64,000 nucleotides of DNA from Erigeron canadensis (lineage: Eukaryota > Streptophyta > Magnoliopsida > Asterales > Asteraceae): positions 18,287,664-18,351,663 of the forward strand of contig NC_057768.1 in the NCBI RefSeq assembly GCF_010389155.1, written 5' to 3'. Both the position numbers and the translations under genes were made by a program. This document shows, piece after piece, positions 34,422 through 44,688 of this stretch (positions are counted from its first letter, which is position 1; every line of letters begins with the position of its first letter). The notes below the pieces were generated by a model. It was not told where the DNA came from, ran no database searches, and saw only the letters and a program-made list of their open reading frames with translations.

Positions 34422-34430
34422 AAGGGGGAG
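34422..34430 (+). promoter_or_regulatory. Polypurine tract of Cop-4
   Basis: AAGGGGGAG, two bases before the LTR start at 34433. Confidence 0.75.
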
Positions 34431-34432
34431 TC

Positions 34433-34984
34433 TGTAAGTGCACGTTTATGTTAATAGCAGTCTAGATTGTTTGGGTTTATAATGTAATATGTCTTTGTAA
34501 TGTGATTGTCATTAATGAACTTTGGATTATGCATAGAATTCTAGATTAAGTTTAAGTATTAAATGTATAATAACATTCTGCTAAGTATTAAATACGACCT
34601 CGTATTTGCAGGTTCAAATACGAGGCAAGCCACAGGAATACGACCCCGTATTTGCAGAGACAAATAAGAGGCTAGAGTGCAATTACGAGCTCGTAATTGA
34701 GTCGAGTTGGGCTTTGAAATACGAGGTCTACGTCCTAAAGCCTTTTGGGTTTTTTCCTATAAATACCAGAACCCTAACAGAGATTAGGGTTGAACATTTG
34801 TCGAATTATCAAGCTAATATAGCAGGTTAATAGGTCAAAGGATTGTTCTGCTACCCCGAAGAAGATTTGCGAGGCACTAGATGGTGTAGGGGCTTCGTTG
34901 TGAATCACCAAGTTATAGAGAGGGATTACGCACCTCTGGATAACTGGAGCAAACTATTAACGATCCGATTCAAGGGGACTTACA
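34433..34984 (+). repeat. 3' LTR of Cop-4 (552 bp)
   Basis: Starts TGTAAGTGCACG and ends GGGGACTTACA, inverted ends TGTAAGT/ACTTACA. TATAAATA at 34758-34765. About 90 per cent or more alike by eye to the Cop-7 5' LTR at 38558-39105, so Cop-4 and Cop-7 are one family. It contains three palindromes upstream of the TATA box. It abuts a truncated Cop-6 directly. Confidence 0.9.
34590..34699. repeat. Palindromes in the Cop-4 LTR
   Basis: 34598-34625: 11-bp perfect stem CCTCGTATTTG with CAAATACGAGG, loop CAGGTT. 34641-34667: CGTATTTG with CAAATAAG, loop CAGAGA. 34680-34699: perfect 20-bp palindrome CAATTACGAGCTCGTAATTG. All lie upstream of the TATA box (U3). Confidence 0.9.
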
Positions 34985-36064
34985 TTAAGAGGGGGGTTCA
35001 TTAGTTTCATTATTAATAGGAAGAGGTTCAACATTTAAAGGGTTTCCTTGTGTATTCTCTGGGTTGGCCATCAAGAAAAACGGATCTAGGCAAGTAAGTT
35101 AGCCTTCCGCTCTGATACCAATTGTGAAGTCTCTCATTCAATGGTTTAACCCACAAGTGTAGAATAACAAGTCAAGTATGCACTAGATCGGACTAGTATT
35201 GTTTTGAATATAAATAAAGCAATAAAGACTTATGCAATAAATAATGTAAACAAGTATGTAAATGGTGGAACACAAATGTAATTTTCAAGTGTATTTTATT
35301 TATTGATGTTAAATAAAATACAAGGTTGTTGCGGAACCTAGATATTACAAAAGTAAGTATCTAAACAACCTATGAATTACAAGTGATCTATATTTGCTAA
35401 ATAAACTTCTTGATCGAAATACTTAAAGTTGTGAAGTATAACTGTTAAGATCGAGAGTATTTAGGCAAATGCACCAAATTGCAAAAGTGATTTGGACGAG
35501 GGAAATGACTTGGTATTTATAGGCAAAAAGAATTAGTATTTAATTCTTTTTGCCGTACAAATAAGGTTTCATGCATTTGAGGAATATAATATTTATTCCT
35601 TAAAATCATTGGTTAAAGTAAATGAATAAAGTCAATTTGATGTGACTTGTAATACTTTAACCAACCACCTTTACACGCGTGTAAGAACTTTTAACAAAGG
35701 ACAAATGGATTGTCTGGATAAAAGCTTGCAAAGGCAAATAAGTCAATTCCTCGTAATCAGTGTTTAGACTTGTAAGGTCTAGAACACTGACAAGGACTCC
35801 AGTCAGGAGATCTAGTAAGACTGCCAGTGGGCCCCGCCATTTGTCAGTCTTTTTTCTTCAGACTTCAGTCTTCGACTTCAGTGAGAATGTCTTAAGTGGA
35901 ATGATCTTGACTGGAGTGAAGTCCAATGAACCAATATGGTGGAATCCAGATTCCTGTACAAGTAAATGGATCACTTGCCTTCTCATAATTTTTGGATAAA
36001 TCTTCAGAGCGCTTCAGTCTTCTTGTCTCGAGCGAGTCCAATAAATTTGGACCTAACACTTACA
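34985..36064 (-). mobile_element. Cop-6: truncated minus-strand copia (5' LTR, PBS, gag start)
   Basis: On the minus strand: LTR 36064-35123, PBS 35120-35109 (TGGTATCAGAGC), and the first 28 codons of gag from ATG 35071 (MANPENTQGNPLNVEPLPIN onward), ending by chance in TAA where the Cop-4 LTR begins at 34984. Everything downstream is missing, so the Cop-4/Cop-6 border is a deletion or recombination join. Confidence 0.75.
35123..36064 (-). repeat. Cop-6 5' LTR (942 bp)
   Basis: Plus strand starts TGTGAAGTCTC next to the PBS and ends CTAACACTTACA. Minus-strand TATA box (plus TATTTATA near 35513). A two-tier hairpin at 35758-35789 (CAGTGTTTAGAC with GTCTA-G-AACACTG) lies on the U3 side of the TATA box. 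Further inverted pairs, such as ACTGACAA/TTGTCAGT, lie at 35786-35849. Confidence 0.72.
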
Positions 36065-37989
36065 ATGATTATTGATCGGAAATCATGAGGAAGAAAAAGT
36101 TAAATTGTAATTTTAGTTGTTGTAGGGTGTAGCCGAGATAATGAGCATATATTATACTAATATTTTTTTTGGTTAAAGTGTGAAATCCAATTGAAAGGTA
36201 TATTGTATTTAATGATAGTGTGGCTGAAAGTAATAGAGGGAAGGGTAGTAAAGTTATTATGTCTTGTATGGTCCATTCGCCCAAGAAAGAAAGAAAGAAG
36301 ATTCAATCTGACTAGTGCTATATTTATTGTCGAATTGCCGATACATGTATGTAGTATAATAAAAAATAAAGTGAGATGGTTGCTTTCCATCTATTTCGAA
36401 TAGCCTGACAAAATATAGACCAACCTTGTAGTCTTTTTCTTAGTAAAAAAACCAACATGTGTATATAATATTAGTTCCCATTGTTGGTTAGGAAATAAAA
36501 AAAGAAAGGAAAAACTATGTAGAATGAACTTTGATGGTTCTACTTGGTCGTACAGTGTAGAGTAAATAATACGTTTATTTTGTGTCAATTTTATAATAAA
36601 TAGATAACAATATAAATAAGTGCATGGTTGTGGGATTCATGAGTTAGTAATCCTAAGTGTTTATAGGATTTATGGGTGTTTAACTTTATTGATCAATTTG
36701 ACTTATTTTAATCATCGATCATTTATAGGCTGTCGGGAATACATAACAAACTTGGTAAACTATTATTTGTGGTTTGTGAAGCGCCAAGGTAAGATAACTT
36801 ACTTTTTACACTTGAGGGACACAACAAAACTTGGTTTTGATAAATAAACCCTATTTTATGTTGCTTAAGTTATCTCATGCATATGTTGGGTGTGGAATAT
36901 ATGAGGGAGGTTGACTGGGGTATTGTTCATGCATTTTTATGTAGTAATGAGATGTTTATTGCATGATTTACTTATGTAGCTTGTTGTTTGAGTTGTGAAT
37001 GTTTTAAGTGGACTTGCTAACATAGAACACTAGACATGATTTAAGTTGCCATGTCACGTGCACGATAAGTGCCCTAGTGTTGATGACTAGTAATGAGTAA
37101 AATCTTTTAGTGTTGAATAAGTGTTGTTGAGTGAAATTTGGTCACAACCTAATTGTGTTGATGAGTTAGGTGGATGAAATTCACTAGTGTTGATAAGTCT
37201 CGAGCATAGCATTGAAAGAGTTAAGCTTAACCCACAGTTAGCCTATTTAGGCTGGTTGTGCTGCGTTGATCACTCGGGGGCACTGTACATGTTTCCTGTT
37301 TGACCCAATTAGCATTGATAGACTAATTCCGGGTGAAGTGATTAAACACGAGTGTAGTAACGGGTTACTGATGGATTTGGTTATGCCTATTCATAACGAC
37401 AATGATGGACCCCGTAAGGTCTACCCATCTACTTGGGTGTGAGGTTTCCTATTTGGTCATGTGGCCGTCTCACACAACTTATTTGTGCCGATTTTATTTG
37501 GCATAACCTGTGCGTTGATTGTGTTGCTTGTGCAGTTAAGTAGCTAGTGTTGATATGAAGGATTGCTAGGCACATTATAGGATTTGATATTCCTACTATG
37601 CAGATTGTGTTGATATTGTTGTTGTGCCTTTCTATATGCATGAGTTGTTATATAATTGATTTAATTGGCAATTCTTTTCATTAAACTAACCTGTTATTTT
37701 ACTCAGCTTTAATAGCTGACACTTGTTTTTATGAAAATGTATTGTGCTCTCAGGTTAGGCATTGATTGGCGACTTGGTAGCCGTTTGGCCCTTATTTTGC
37801 CGGTTGGCATTCCTTGTGGATTTCTTTTAACTACTGTGATGATACGTTGCTAGCAACACCATTTAAGGTTTATTTATTTCATTATGAATCAGTTGTATTT
37901 AGAAAAATCGCTTCCGCATTTGTTTAACAGAATTTATCTATAAAGTTGAAATTTTTCGGAAATTCACATTTTTATAAAGTAGGGTGTTA
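36065..37989 (+). repeat. Gyp-2 LTR-like region, left end not defined
   Basis: 1.9 kb without coding capacity. The right end, GTAGGGTGTTATA, lies just before a PBS, as in gypsy chromovirus LTRs that end GGGTGTTACA. The left end was not found; Cop-6 may be inserted in it. Otherwise I see only AT-rich sequence with GTGTTGA-type words. Confidence 0.5.
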
Positions 37990-37994
37990 TAAGA

Positions 37995-38007
37995 TGGTAT
38001 CAGAGCC
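37995..38007 (+). other. Gyp-2 primer binding site
   Basis: TGGTATCAGAGCC, complementary to initiator Met tRNA, a few bases after an LTR-like end. Confidence 0.75.
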
Positions 38008-38557
38008 GTAGTTTAACTGAACCATTGGCCATAGGTGGTAGGTCATGGACTTAAACTAGTAGTGTTGTTGTGCATTTAAACTTAGGTGATTCTACCTCAA
38101 CCTTAAGAAGCTTGCTTTTAGGACAGGTTTGGGTTGAGTATGAGAGTAGTATTAAGGGTTTCATGTATTTATTTGTTAATATGTAAGATTGTGTGAATTA
38201 GCCTTATTTATGATATTTCTTACCTACTCCTTGTTTGAATCATTTGTGCTATTATCTGGTGGTTCCTTTCAAGATGTCGTGCAATTTTATTTTGTCAAAA
38301 ATTGATTAGTGTATGTGAATTTGGTAGAGTAAAGAAGTAATTAAGTAGATCGAGTCTTGAAACTTGATATTTTTTATGTAGCAATAAAGGTGGTGACCGA
38401 TGAATGAAGTTGATAAAATATGACACAAGTAGTGATCACTTCATCGAGTTAGTGACAATGACTGGTAGAGACAAGTGTGAGAGTATGGTGAATGAGTTGA
38501 TTTGGGCAATCTCAAAGGAAGAGGCGTAATCTGTGATACACAAGTGAGGTTATAAAC
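38008..38557 (+). other. Gyp-2 leader, cut by Cop-7
   Basis: Non-coding sequence after the PBS; no gag is reached before the Cop-7 LTR at 38558. The pre-insertion 5 bp are TAAAC (38553-38557). Confidence 0.45.
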
Positions 38558-39105
38558 TGTAAGTGCACGTCTATGTCAATAGCAGTCTAGATTGTTTGAG
38601 TCTATACTGTAATATGTCTTTGTCATGTGATTGTTATTAATGAACTTTAGATTATGCATAGAATACTAGATTGAGTTTGAGTATTGAATGTCTAATAAAT
38701 CTTCTAAGGAGGAAATACAACCTCGTAATTGCAGGGTCAATTACGAGGTGGCTTATAGGAATACGACTCCGTATTTGCAGGGCCAAATACGAGGCTAGAG
38801 CACAATTACGAGGTCGTAATTGAGTCGAGCTGGGCTCTGAAATACGACCCCGACGTGCTGAAGCTTTTTGGGTGTTTCTTATAAATACCGAACCCTAACA
38901 GAGATTAGGGTTGAACATTTATTGAATTATCAATCATATATTGCAGGTTAATAGGTCAAAGGATTGTTTCGCTAGCCCGAAGAAGATCTGCAAGGCAGCA
39001 GGTGATATAGCGGCTTCGTTGTGAATCACCAAGTTATAGAGAGGGATTCCGCACCTCTGGATAACTGGAGCAAACTATTAACGATCCGATTTAAGGGGAC
39101 TTACA
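38558..39105 (+). repeat. Cop-7 5' LTR (548 bp)
   Basis: TGTAAGTGCACG to GGGGACTTACA. Hairpins at 38721-38748 (CCTCGTAATTG with CAATTACGAGG, loop CAGGGT), 38770-38791 (CGTATTTG with CAAATACG, loop CAGGGC) and about 38813-38832 (CAATTACGA with TCGTAATTG). Matches the Cop-4 LTR. Confidence 0.92.
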
Positions 39106-39107
39106 AC

Positions 39108-39120
39108 TGGTATCAGAGCC
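39108..39120 (+). other. Cop-7 primer binding site
   Basis: TGGTATCAGAGCC, two bases after the LTR end; initiator Met tRNA type. Confidence 0.93.
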
Positions 39121-39289
39121 TCTTAGTTTCATACCGGAAGGTTATAGGTTGTGGTGATAGACAACGTGTGATTTAGGGTCGTTTAGACGTGATTCTTTCA
39201 CGAGTTTACAACCGGAAATCTTGTTCGTGGTGTATCGTTTGCAGCCGTCGAAAGTTTGTTTTTGGCTTTTAGGGTTTCGAATTCAAGAG

Positions 39290-39510
39290 AATTGTCGACC
39301 AGCATCATTTGCGACCTCACGGGCTCGTATTACCTCATCCAACTCGTATTTTGACTTGGGTAGCTAAATATGACCTTGCCAGTTCAATTGTGACCTCGTA
39401 TTTTGTATACGGCCTCGTGAGCTCAATTACGACCTCACAGTTCAATTACGACCTCGAGTACTAATTGCGACCTCGTATTCTTGGACCTCGTGAACTTTAT
39501 GACCTCGTTT
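39290..39510 (+). repeat. Degenerate CGACCTCGTA repeats in the Cop-7 leader
   Basis: Ten or more words of the type GACCTCGTATT, GGCCTCGTGAGCTCAATTACGACCTC and GACCTCACAGTTCAATTACG occur in 220 bp. They reuse the stem words of the LTR hairpins but form few long perfect stems here. Confidence 0.75.
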
Positions 39511-39548
39511 ATTTTAAGCAGTTCGTAAACTTTGCTAGCTCGGAGAAA

Positions 39549-41443
39549 ATGACGTCTCAGTTACTCGCAAACTATCAGGCTTTGCTGTATAAAATGATTC
39601 TGATGGATCATGAAACCAGAAAAGCCAATTCACCACCAAAGTTGATAAACCTAGACAGATATATCAATTGGAAGGGCAGATTCAAGTCGTACTGTAGATT
39701 TATGCATGTGAGGATGTGGATATGCATTACAAATGGTTATACTCCTCCTACAGTACCGAGTGAAACTCCAGGTTCGAGCAATGCTAGGCTAGCTTCGTAT
39801 GAGCAGATGGACGTCGATAAAAAGAAAGATTATGAAGCTGAAAGCAAGGCACTAGGATCTCTTTGAATGGCTCTCCAAGGGGAAATTTTGCATCTGTTTG
39901 AAAAGTATGATACAGCAAAAGGCTTTTGGGATACACTTAAAGAGCATTGTGAAGGTGTCGATGATCTCAAGAAGAGTGGGAAAGATTTGCTATAGAAGCA
40001 GTATTATGTATTTACGAGCTTCAAAGATGAAACTCTTGATGAGACGTTGGTTCGTTACAGTCATTTACTGGTTGAGCTTGCCTACTTTGGGTATAATCTG
40101 GATCCAGAAGATGTTATTGAGAAGTTGTTGGAGGCACTTCCTATTAAGTGGGAAGCGTTCATTACTTCTATCCAACAAAATCCCGACTTCAGTAAATAGA
40201 CTCTGGAACAGATAATTCGAAAGTTGAGAAGCGAGGATATGAAAAGAAAGTCGAAGAAAGCAGGAAGCAGTGATGTTGTTCAGCGTCCTGAACTCTATCA
40301 TAGCAAGACAAGCATTCCTTCCTCCAGATCTTCAAGTGGAGGGATCACAGCCTTCTACAGTGGAGATGATGAGAAAATGAAAAGGACGAAGAATTCTGAC
40401 AACAACTTTTTGTGTGTAAGCTCTCCGGAATCAGCGATTGTTGTTCATAAAGGTAATCAGAATAGTAGTTCTCCAAGCTCAGGTTTAACAAGTATGCCGA
40501 TGAGCATAAGATCTGCAGAGGGACATTTGGGATCACAGCCTTCTACAGTGGAGATGATGAGAAAATGAAAAGGACGATGGATTCTGATGACAACTTGTTG
40601 TATATAAGCTCTCCGGAATCAGCGATTGTTGTTCATAAAGGTAATCAGAATAGTAGTTCTCCAAGCTCTGGTTTAACAGGTATGCCGATGAGCATAAGAT
40701 CTGCAGAGGGACATTTAGGATCACAGCCTTCTACAGTGGAGATGATGAGAAAATGAAAAGGACGATGGATTCTGATGACAACTTATTGTATATAAGCTCT
40801 CCGGAATCAGCGATTGTTGTTCATAAAGGTAATCAGAATAGTAGTTCTCCAAGCTCAGGTTTAACAGGTATGCCGATGAGCATAAGATCTGCAGAGGGAC
40901 ATTTGGGCATGCTCGCTTTTTTGTGTCGGCTCATGAAAAGCTAATTAGAGGAAAACTGACTGATCCTGAACTGGTTAGGTAGGATTAGAAGCAAGTTGAT
41001 CCAGATGATCTGGAAGAAATGGACCTGAACTGACAATTGGCTATGTCAACATTGAGAGTTCGGTGGTTCACTGATAGAACTGGAAGGAAGGTCATAGACG
41101 GCAAAGTAGGGTTTGATAAAACCAAGGTGAAGTGTTTCAACTGTGATGGCTTCGAACAATTTTGCACGTGAGTGTCAGAGGCCAAGACGGGATAACAATT
41201 CAGCTACAGGCGTCAGAAGTTCATCAAGGTGGTTCTATTGCTGGTCAGAAGTCAAGGCGTCAATATGCTAATACTGGGAACCGTAGCTCAGGAGAAGTTG
41301 ACAACTCAAGAGCATTGGTGGTTCAAACTGACGGTACGTATAATTGGGGTTCTACTAGTGCCGATGATCAGAATCATGCATTAATGGCAGAAATTCAAGA
41401 CTTTGATGGAGGGATGAACAATCTTGTTGATGTCAGTGCATGA
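39549..41443 (+). pseudogene. Cop-7 gag
   Basis: ATG at 39549. The copia Gag core (UBN2-like) reads YINWKGRFKSYCRFMHVRMW and, after stops near 39865, 39994 and 40197, FWDTLKEHCEGVDDL and LLEALPIKWEAFITSI. A 188-bp segment is then present three times (40342-40905). The zinc knuckle at about 41130 (CFNCDGFEQF, then RECQRPR in another frame) is split by a frameshift and lacks the usual GH. Not functional. Confidence 0.8.
40342..40905 (+). repeat. Three tandem copies of a 188-bp gag segment
   Basis: Copies start at 40342, 40530 and 40718, each opening GGATCACAGCCTTCTACAGT. They differ at only a few bases. 188 = 3x62+2, so each copy shifts the frame, giving three overlapping ORFs with the same SSPESAIVVHKGNQNSS text. 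Confidence 0.95.
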
Positions 41444-41627
41444 TTCTCAGTGACATGAGCATTCTAGATATGTGAAGCATATTTATTTATAAGTTCAAGT
41501 CTTGTAATTACCGTTTGTCCATAATATTACCTTGGCATATTTTGTTAAGCCAATTGGGATCCAATTATGTTTATATGTTTGTTTATTATTTGTATTTTGC
41601 AGGTTTTAGACATAACATGTAAAGAGT

Positions 41628-42177
41628 CATTAAGTTAATATTGTTTTTGCGTATTAACAGCAGTTGAGATACTCCCTTCGTCCCATTTTAGTTGTCATGT
41701 TGACTAACTTCGACCGTAAATAACTTTGTTTGTGTCATGTAACACTTGATATAAAATATATGAATGGATTGGGTTTTTAATGTACTTTTCATTCATATAA
41801 GTTTAATCAACTACTATATAGTACAAACAAAGCTATTTACGGTTAAAGTTAGTCAACATGACAACTAAAATGGGACGGAGGAAGTATTAACTTAATGTAC
41901 TTCCAAAGGGAAGTTAAGATAATTGTGTTTTTGCGTACTTACAGCAGTATAAACATTATCTTAAGTACACACTTCCAATAGGTAATATAGACGACTTGTT
42001 TTCGCGTATTCACAGCAGTTGAAATGTTGTCGAAGGCTAATGCTAGTTCTGCGTATATTTACAGCAGTTAAAGCATTAGTTGAGTTAATGTCGGTTCTGC
42101 GTCTTGACAGCAATAAAGACATTAACTCTGAGTACAATGTCGGTTATGCGTCTTGACAGCAGTAAAGACATTTACTC
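41628..42177 (+). repeat. Array of six hairpins with a shared loop motif
   Basis: Each unit has the loop GCGTNTTNACAGCAG with small changes, and a different flanking stem. H1: CATTAAGTTAATA (41628-41640) with TATTAACTTAATG (41885-41897), split by a MITE. H2: TTAAGATAAT (41914-41923) with ATTATCTTAA (41955-41964). H3: weak, 41992-42032. H4: CTAATGCT (42037-42044) with AGCATTAG (42072-42079). H5: GAGTTAATGTC (42082-42092) with GACATTAACTC (42118-42128). H6: GAGTACAATGTC (42130-42141) with GACATTTACTC (42167-42177), one bulge. Loop positions are conserved and stems are not, except as pairs. Confidence 0.9.
41672..41884. mobile_element. Stowaway-like MITE (213 bp)
   Basis: Ends CTCCCTTCGTCCCATTTTAG and CTAAAATGGGACGGAGGAAG are inverted repeats extending about 60 bp inward (GTTGTCATGTTGACTAAC on both arms). 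TA on both sides (41670-41671 and 41885-41886). This fits Tc1/mariner Stowaway MITEs of plants. No coding. Inserted in the right arm of hairpin H1. Confidence 0.92.
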
Positions 42178-42956
42178 ACCATATCCTAAGTGTAACTTGA
42201 GGGTTCTTAGGAACAAGCAAAAGATTTGCTTGTTCAAGTAAGAACACGCAAATGGTCGTTTAAGAGTTTCTATGGAAACAAGCAAAAGTATGTTTGACCA
42301 CAAAAACACTCAAACTGTTTTGTGTATTCAGGGAAACACGAAACAACCATTTGCGTTTTCCTAAGTCTTTGCCTATAAATAGAGGGTGTGTGTATGCGTG
42401 TTCCGACAAGAGTGTAGAAAGAGAAATGACCAAATCCTAGAGAGAGAAACTTAAGAACACGCATAAGGTTTTCTTGTGGGTAATACTCGTCTCGTGTACG
42501 AACCGCAAACACACACCCGACCCGCAAACTGCTCGTAGATTTAGATTACCACGTGGTTGGTAAAGTGAATCCGAAGAGCCGTTCCCTGAGTGTTTACTAT
42601 CTCGCAAAAGGATATATATATATAGTGATATACATATCATCTAAAGGTTGATATATAAACTGTGGGGTATCTAGAGGAATTTCTGCACCTCGACATATCC
42701 TTAAGTCAATCTCGGTTAGATAAGAGTACAAGACCCGAGGGACTTACAGTTGATAATTCATTCGAGTATACATTGTATGCCAGCACGGATGATCATGATA
42801 GTTTTCATCAGAAGGCAAAAGAGGAACCTGAACCATCAGAACCAGTAAGGAAGTTATTGACCAACAGGAACCACTAAGGAAAAATTAGTTAGTGAAGTCG
42901 AGACTGACTTCATGGCTCATCTGGAAGTTATTGAACAATAGGAACCACTAAGGAAA

Positions 42957-43886
42957 ACTACCGGGATTTGGTTTGTCGATAGTGGATGTTCAAGACATAT
43001 GACAGGTGACAAGAGACTTTTAACAGATTTTACTCCTTTTAAAGGATCTTATGTCAGTTTTGCTGGTCCCAAGGGTGGTAATATCTCAGGTATTGGGAAG
43101 GTCATCAATGGGAAGATCAAAATGGATAATGTAAATTTTGTTGAACAATTGAAGCATAACCTGATGAGTGTATCTCAAATATGTGACAAAGGGAATCCAG
43201 TTCATTTTACAGAAAGGGAGGCTCTTATCTTGAAACCAGGTTATGTCATTCCAGATGAGTGGATACTGTTGAAAGCTCCAAGGAAGAAAGACATCTATGG
43301 ATTAAAATTAGGTGTGGTTGATTCAGTGGAGCCAGTGTGTCTATTGACTAAAGCATCTGAAGATGAATCTCTGCTATGGCATAGAAGAATGGGTCATATC
43401 CATTTTAGAAAAATGAATTATATCACATGTAATGGATTAGTCCTCGGTGTTCCAAGCAAAAGATTTATGGTGGAGGATAAGTGTGTACCGTGTTTAAAGG
43501 GAAAACAGACTAAAAAGTCACACAAACCAAAGACTCAGAATTCTATTGCCGCTCCATTTCATCTACTGCATATGGATTTATTTGGGCCAGTAAATGTTCG
43601 AAGCATAGGGTATATGTACTACTGTCTAGTAGTTACTGATGATTTCTCTAGATTCTCGTGGGTATTCTTCTTGAAGACCAAGGATGAAACTGCTCAAATT
43701 ATCATGGAGTTCTTTGAAAGGGTCGAAAACCAATACAACACAAGAGTGAAGAGCATCAGAAGCGATAACGGGACCGAGTTCAAGAATCATATTATGGAAG
43801 CTTATTGTCTGAGCAAAGGAATTGTGCATCAATTCAGTGCACCCTATGAGCCCCAGCAGAATGGAGTAGCAGAGCGAAAGAACTAA
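42957..43886 (+). pseudogene. Cop-7 protease end and integrase
   Basis: FVDSGCSRHMTG (about 42975-43010) is the copia protease active-site region. The 295-codon frame then has the GAG-pre-integrase segment, HHCC zinc motif (H128, H133, C162, C165), and the catalytic triad D193 (LLHMDLFGP), D256 (SDNGTEF) and E292 (QQNGVAERK) with correct spacing. A TAA at 43884-43886 interrupts right after the triad. A 35-bp duplicate (GGAACCACTAAGGAAAA) lies upstream at 42863 and 42938. Confidence 0.88.
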
Positions 43887-44688
43887 ACATTGATAGAGAC
43901 TGCCCGTACCATTTTGGGGGGAAGAAGTGAATATTGCATGTCATGTTTGAAATAGGGTTTTAGTTGTTAAAAGATTTAATAAGACACTTTATGAACTCTT
44001 AAACAATAGAAAACCAAATTTAACCGGGTTGGAACCTTTTGGAGTCCCATGTACGTTTTTAAAAGTCCGTGACCAACCCAAATTTGCTGAAAAAGCTGAA
44101 AAAACCAAAATTTCCTTTGGTACGGGTAGGGTGTACAACATTAAGGCTGAAATAGTCGATGTTGGTTATAATGTCGTAATTTCTAGCTATAATTCCCCTG
44201 TACATCAAGGCTCTTCTATCCTGTTCAATTATGATGACGTGTTTACTTCCTTTAATGGTCCCATCTCTTTTGGTACAGGTACTTCAGAGGAAGAAGATGT
44301 GATGTTGCTGCATAATCAATATATGAGTAGTAGTAGTACATCTACATTAGATAGTTCGACTGATAAAGCACCAAAGGAGGACATGGAGTCAAGAAAGGAG
44401 AAAGAGGTAAAGAAGTCTGTGGAGCTTATGTCAAAATGCAATACAGATGGTTTATCAAAGGATACTGAAGATACAAATACCTCAGAATCGGAACGTGTTA
44501 CTCCCCTTATTCATGAATCATCAAATCAAGGAGAGATAGGCTCAAATTTGGGTGTAAATCTTCAAGTTGATAAAGCTACACAACATAGGGTCAATAAGTA
44601 TCATCCAGTTGAGGATATTATTGGTGAACCAAGTGCAAGGGTTAAGACAAGAGCTCAAATTAATAAGCTATCAGGTTTATTCGCATAA
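43887..44688 (+). pseudogene. Cop-7 integrase C-terminus and linker
   Basis: Damaged from 43887 to 44028, then a 219-codon frame. NRKPNLTGLEPFGVPCTFL and KISFGTGRVYNI correspond to the post-core region, but the usual GYSxxxKAYRVYN motif is not seen. A polar Ser/Glu/Lys linker follows, then HRVNKYHPVEDIIGEPSARV, the usual lead-in to copia RT. Ends in TAA at 44686-44688. Confidence 0.75.

Larger units (their letters stand above)
41450..42660 (+). repeat. LTR-K: LTR-like insertion in Cop-7, borders approximate
   Basis: A non-coding block between gag and protease. It has a TATAAATA box at 42374-42381, a likely start region (GTGTGTGTATGCGTG) and a following leader-like part, as an LTR would. The upstream half holds the hairpin array. 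I could not find TG/CA ends with a matching 5-bp duplication, so ends and nature (solo LTR or partial element) are provisional. Confidence 0.5.

Noticed and set aside
34606..34830. 74-codon ORF in the Cop-4 LTR
   Set aside because: Crosses palindromes and the TATA box of the LTR; not in the same frame in the Cop-7 copy.
42662..42877. 71-codon ORF between LTR-K and the Cop-7 protease
   Set aside because: May be a piece of gag-protease linker, but no motif supports it and its left end is in doubt.
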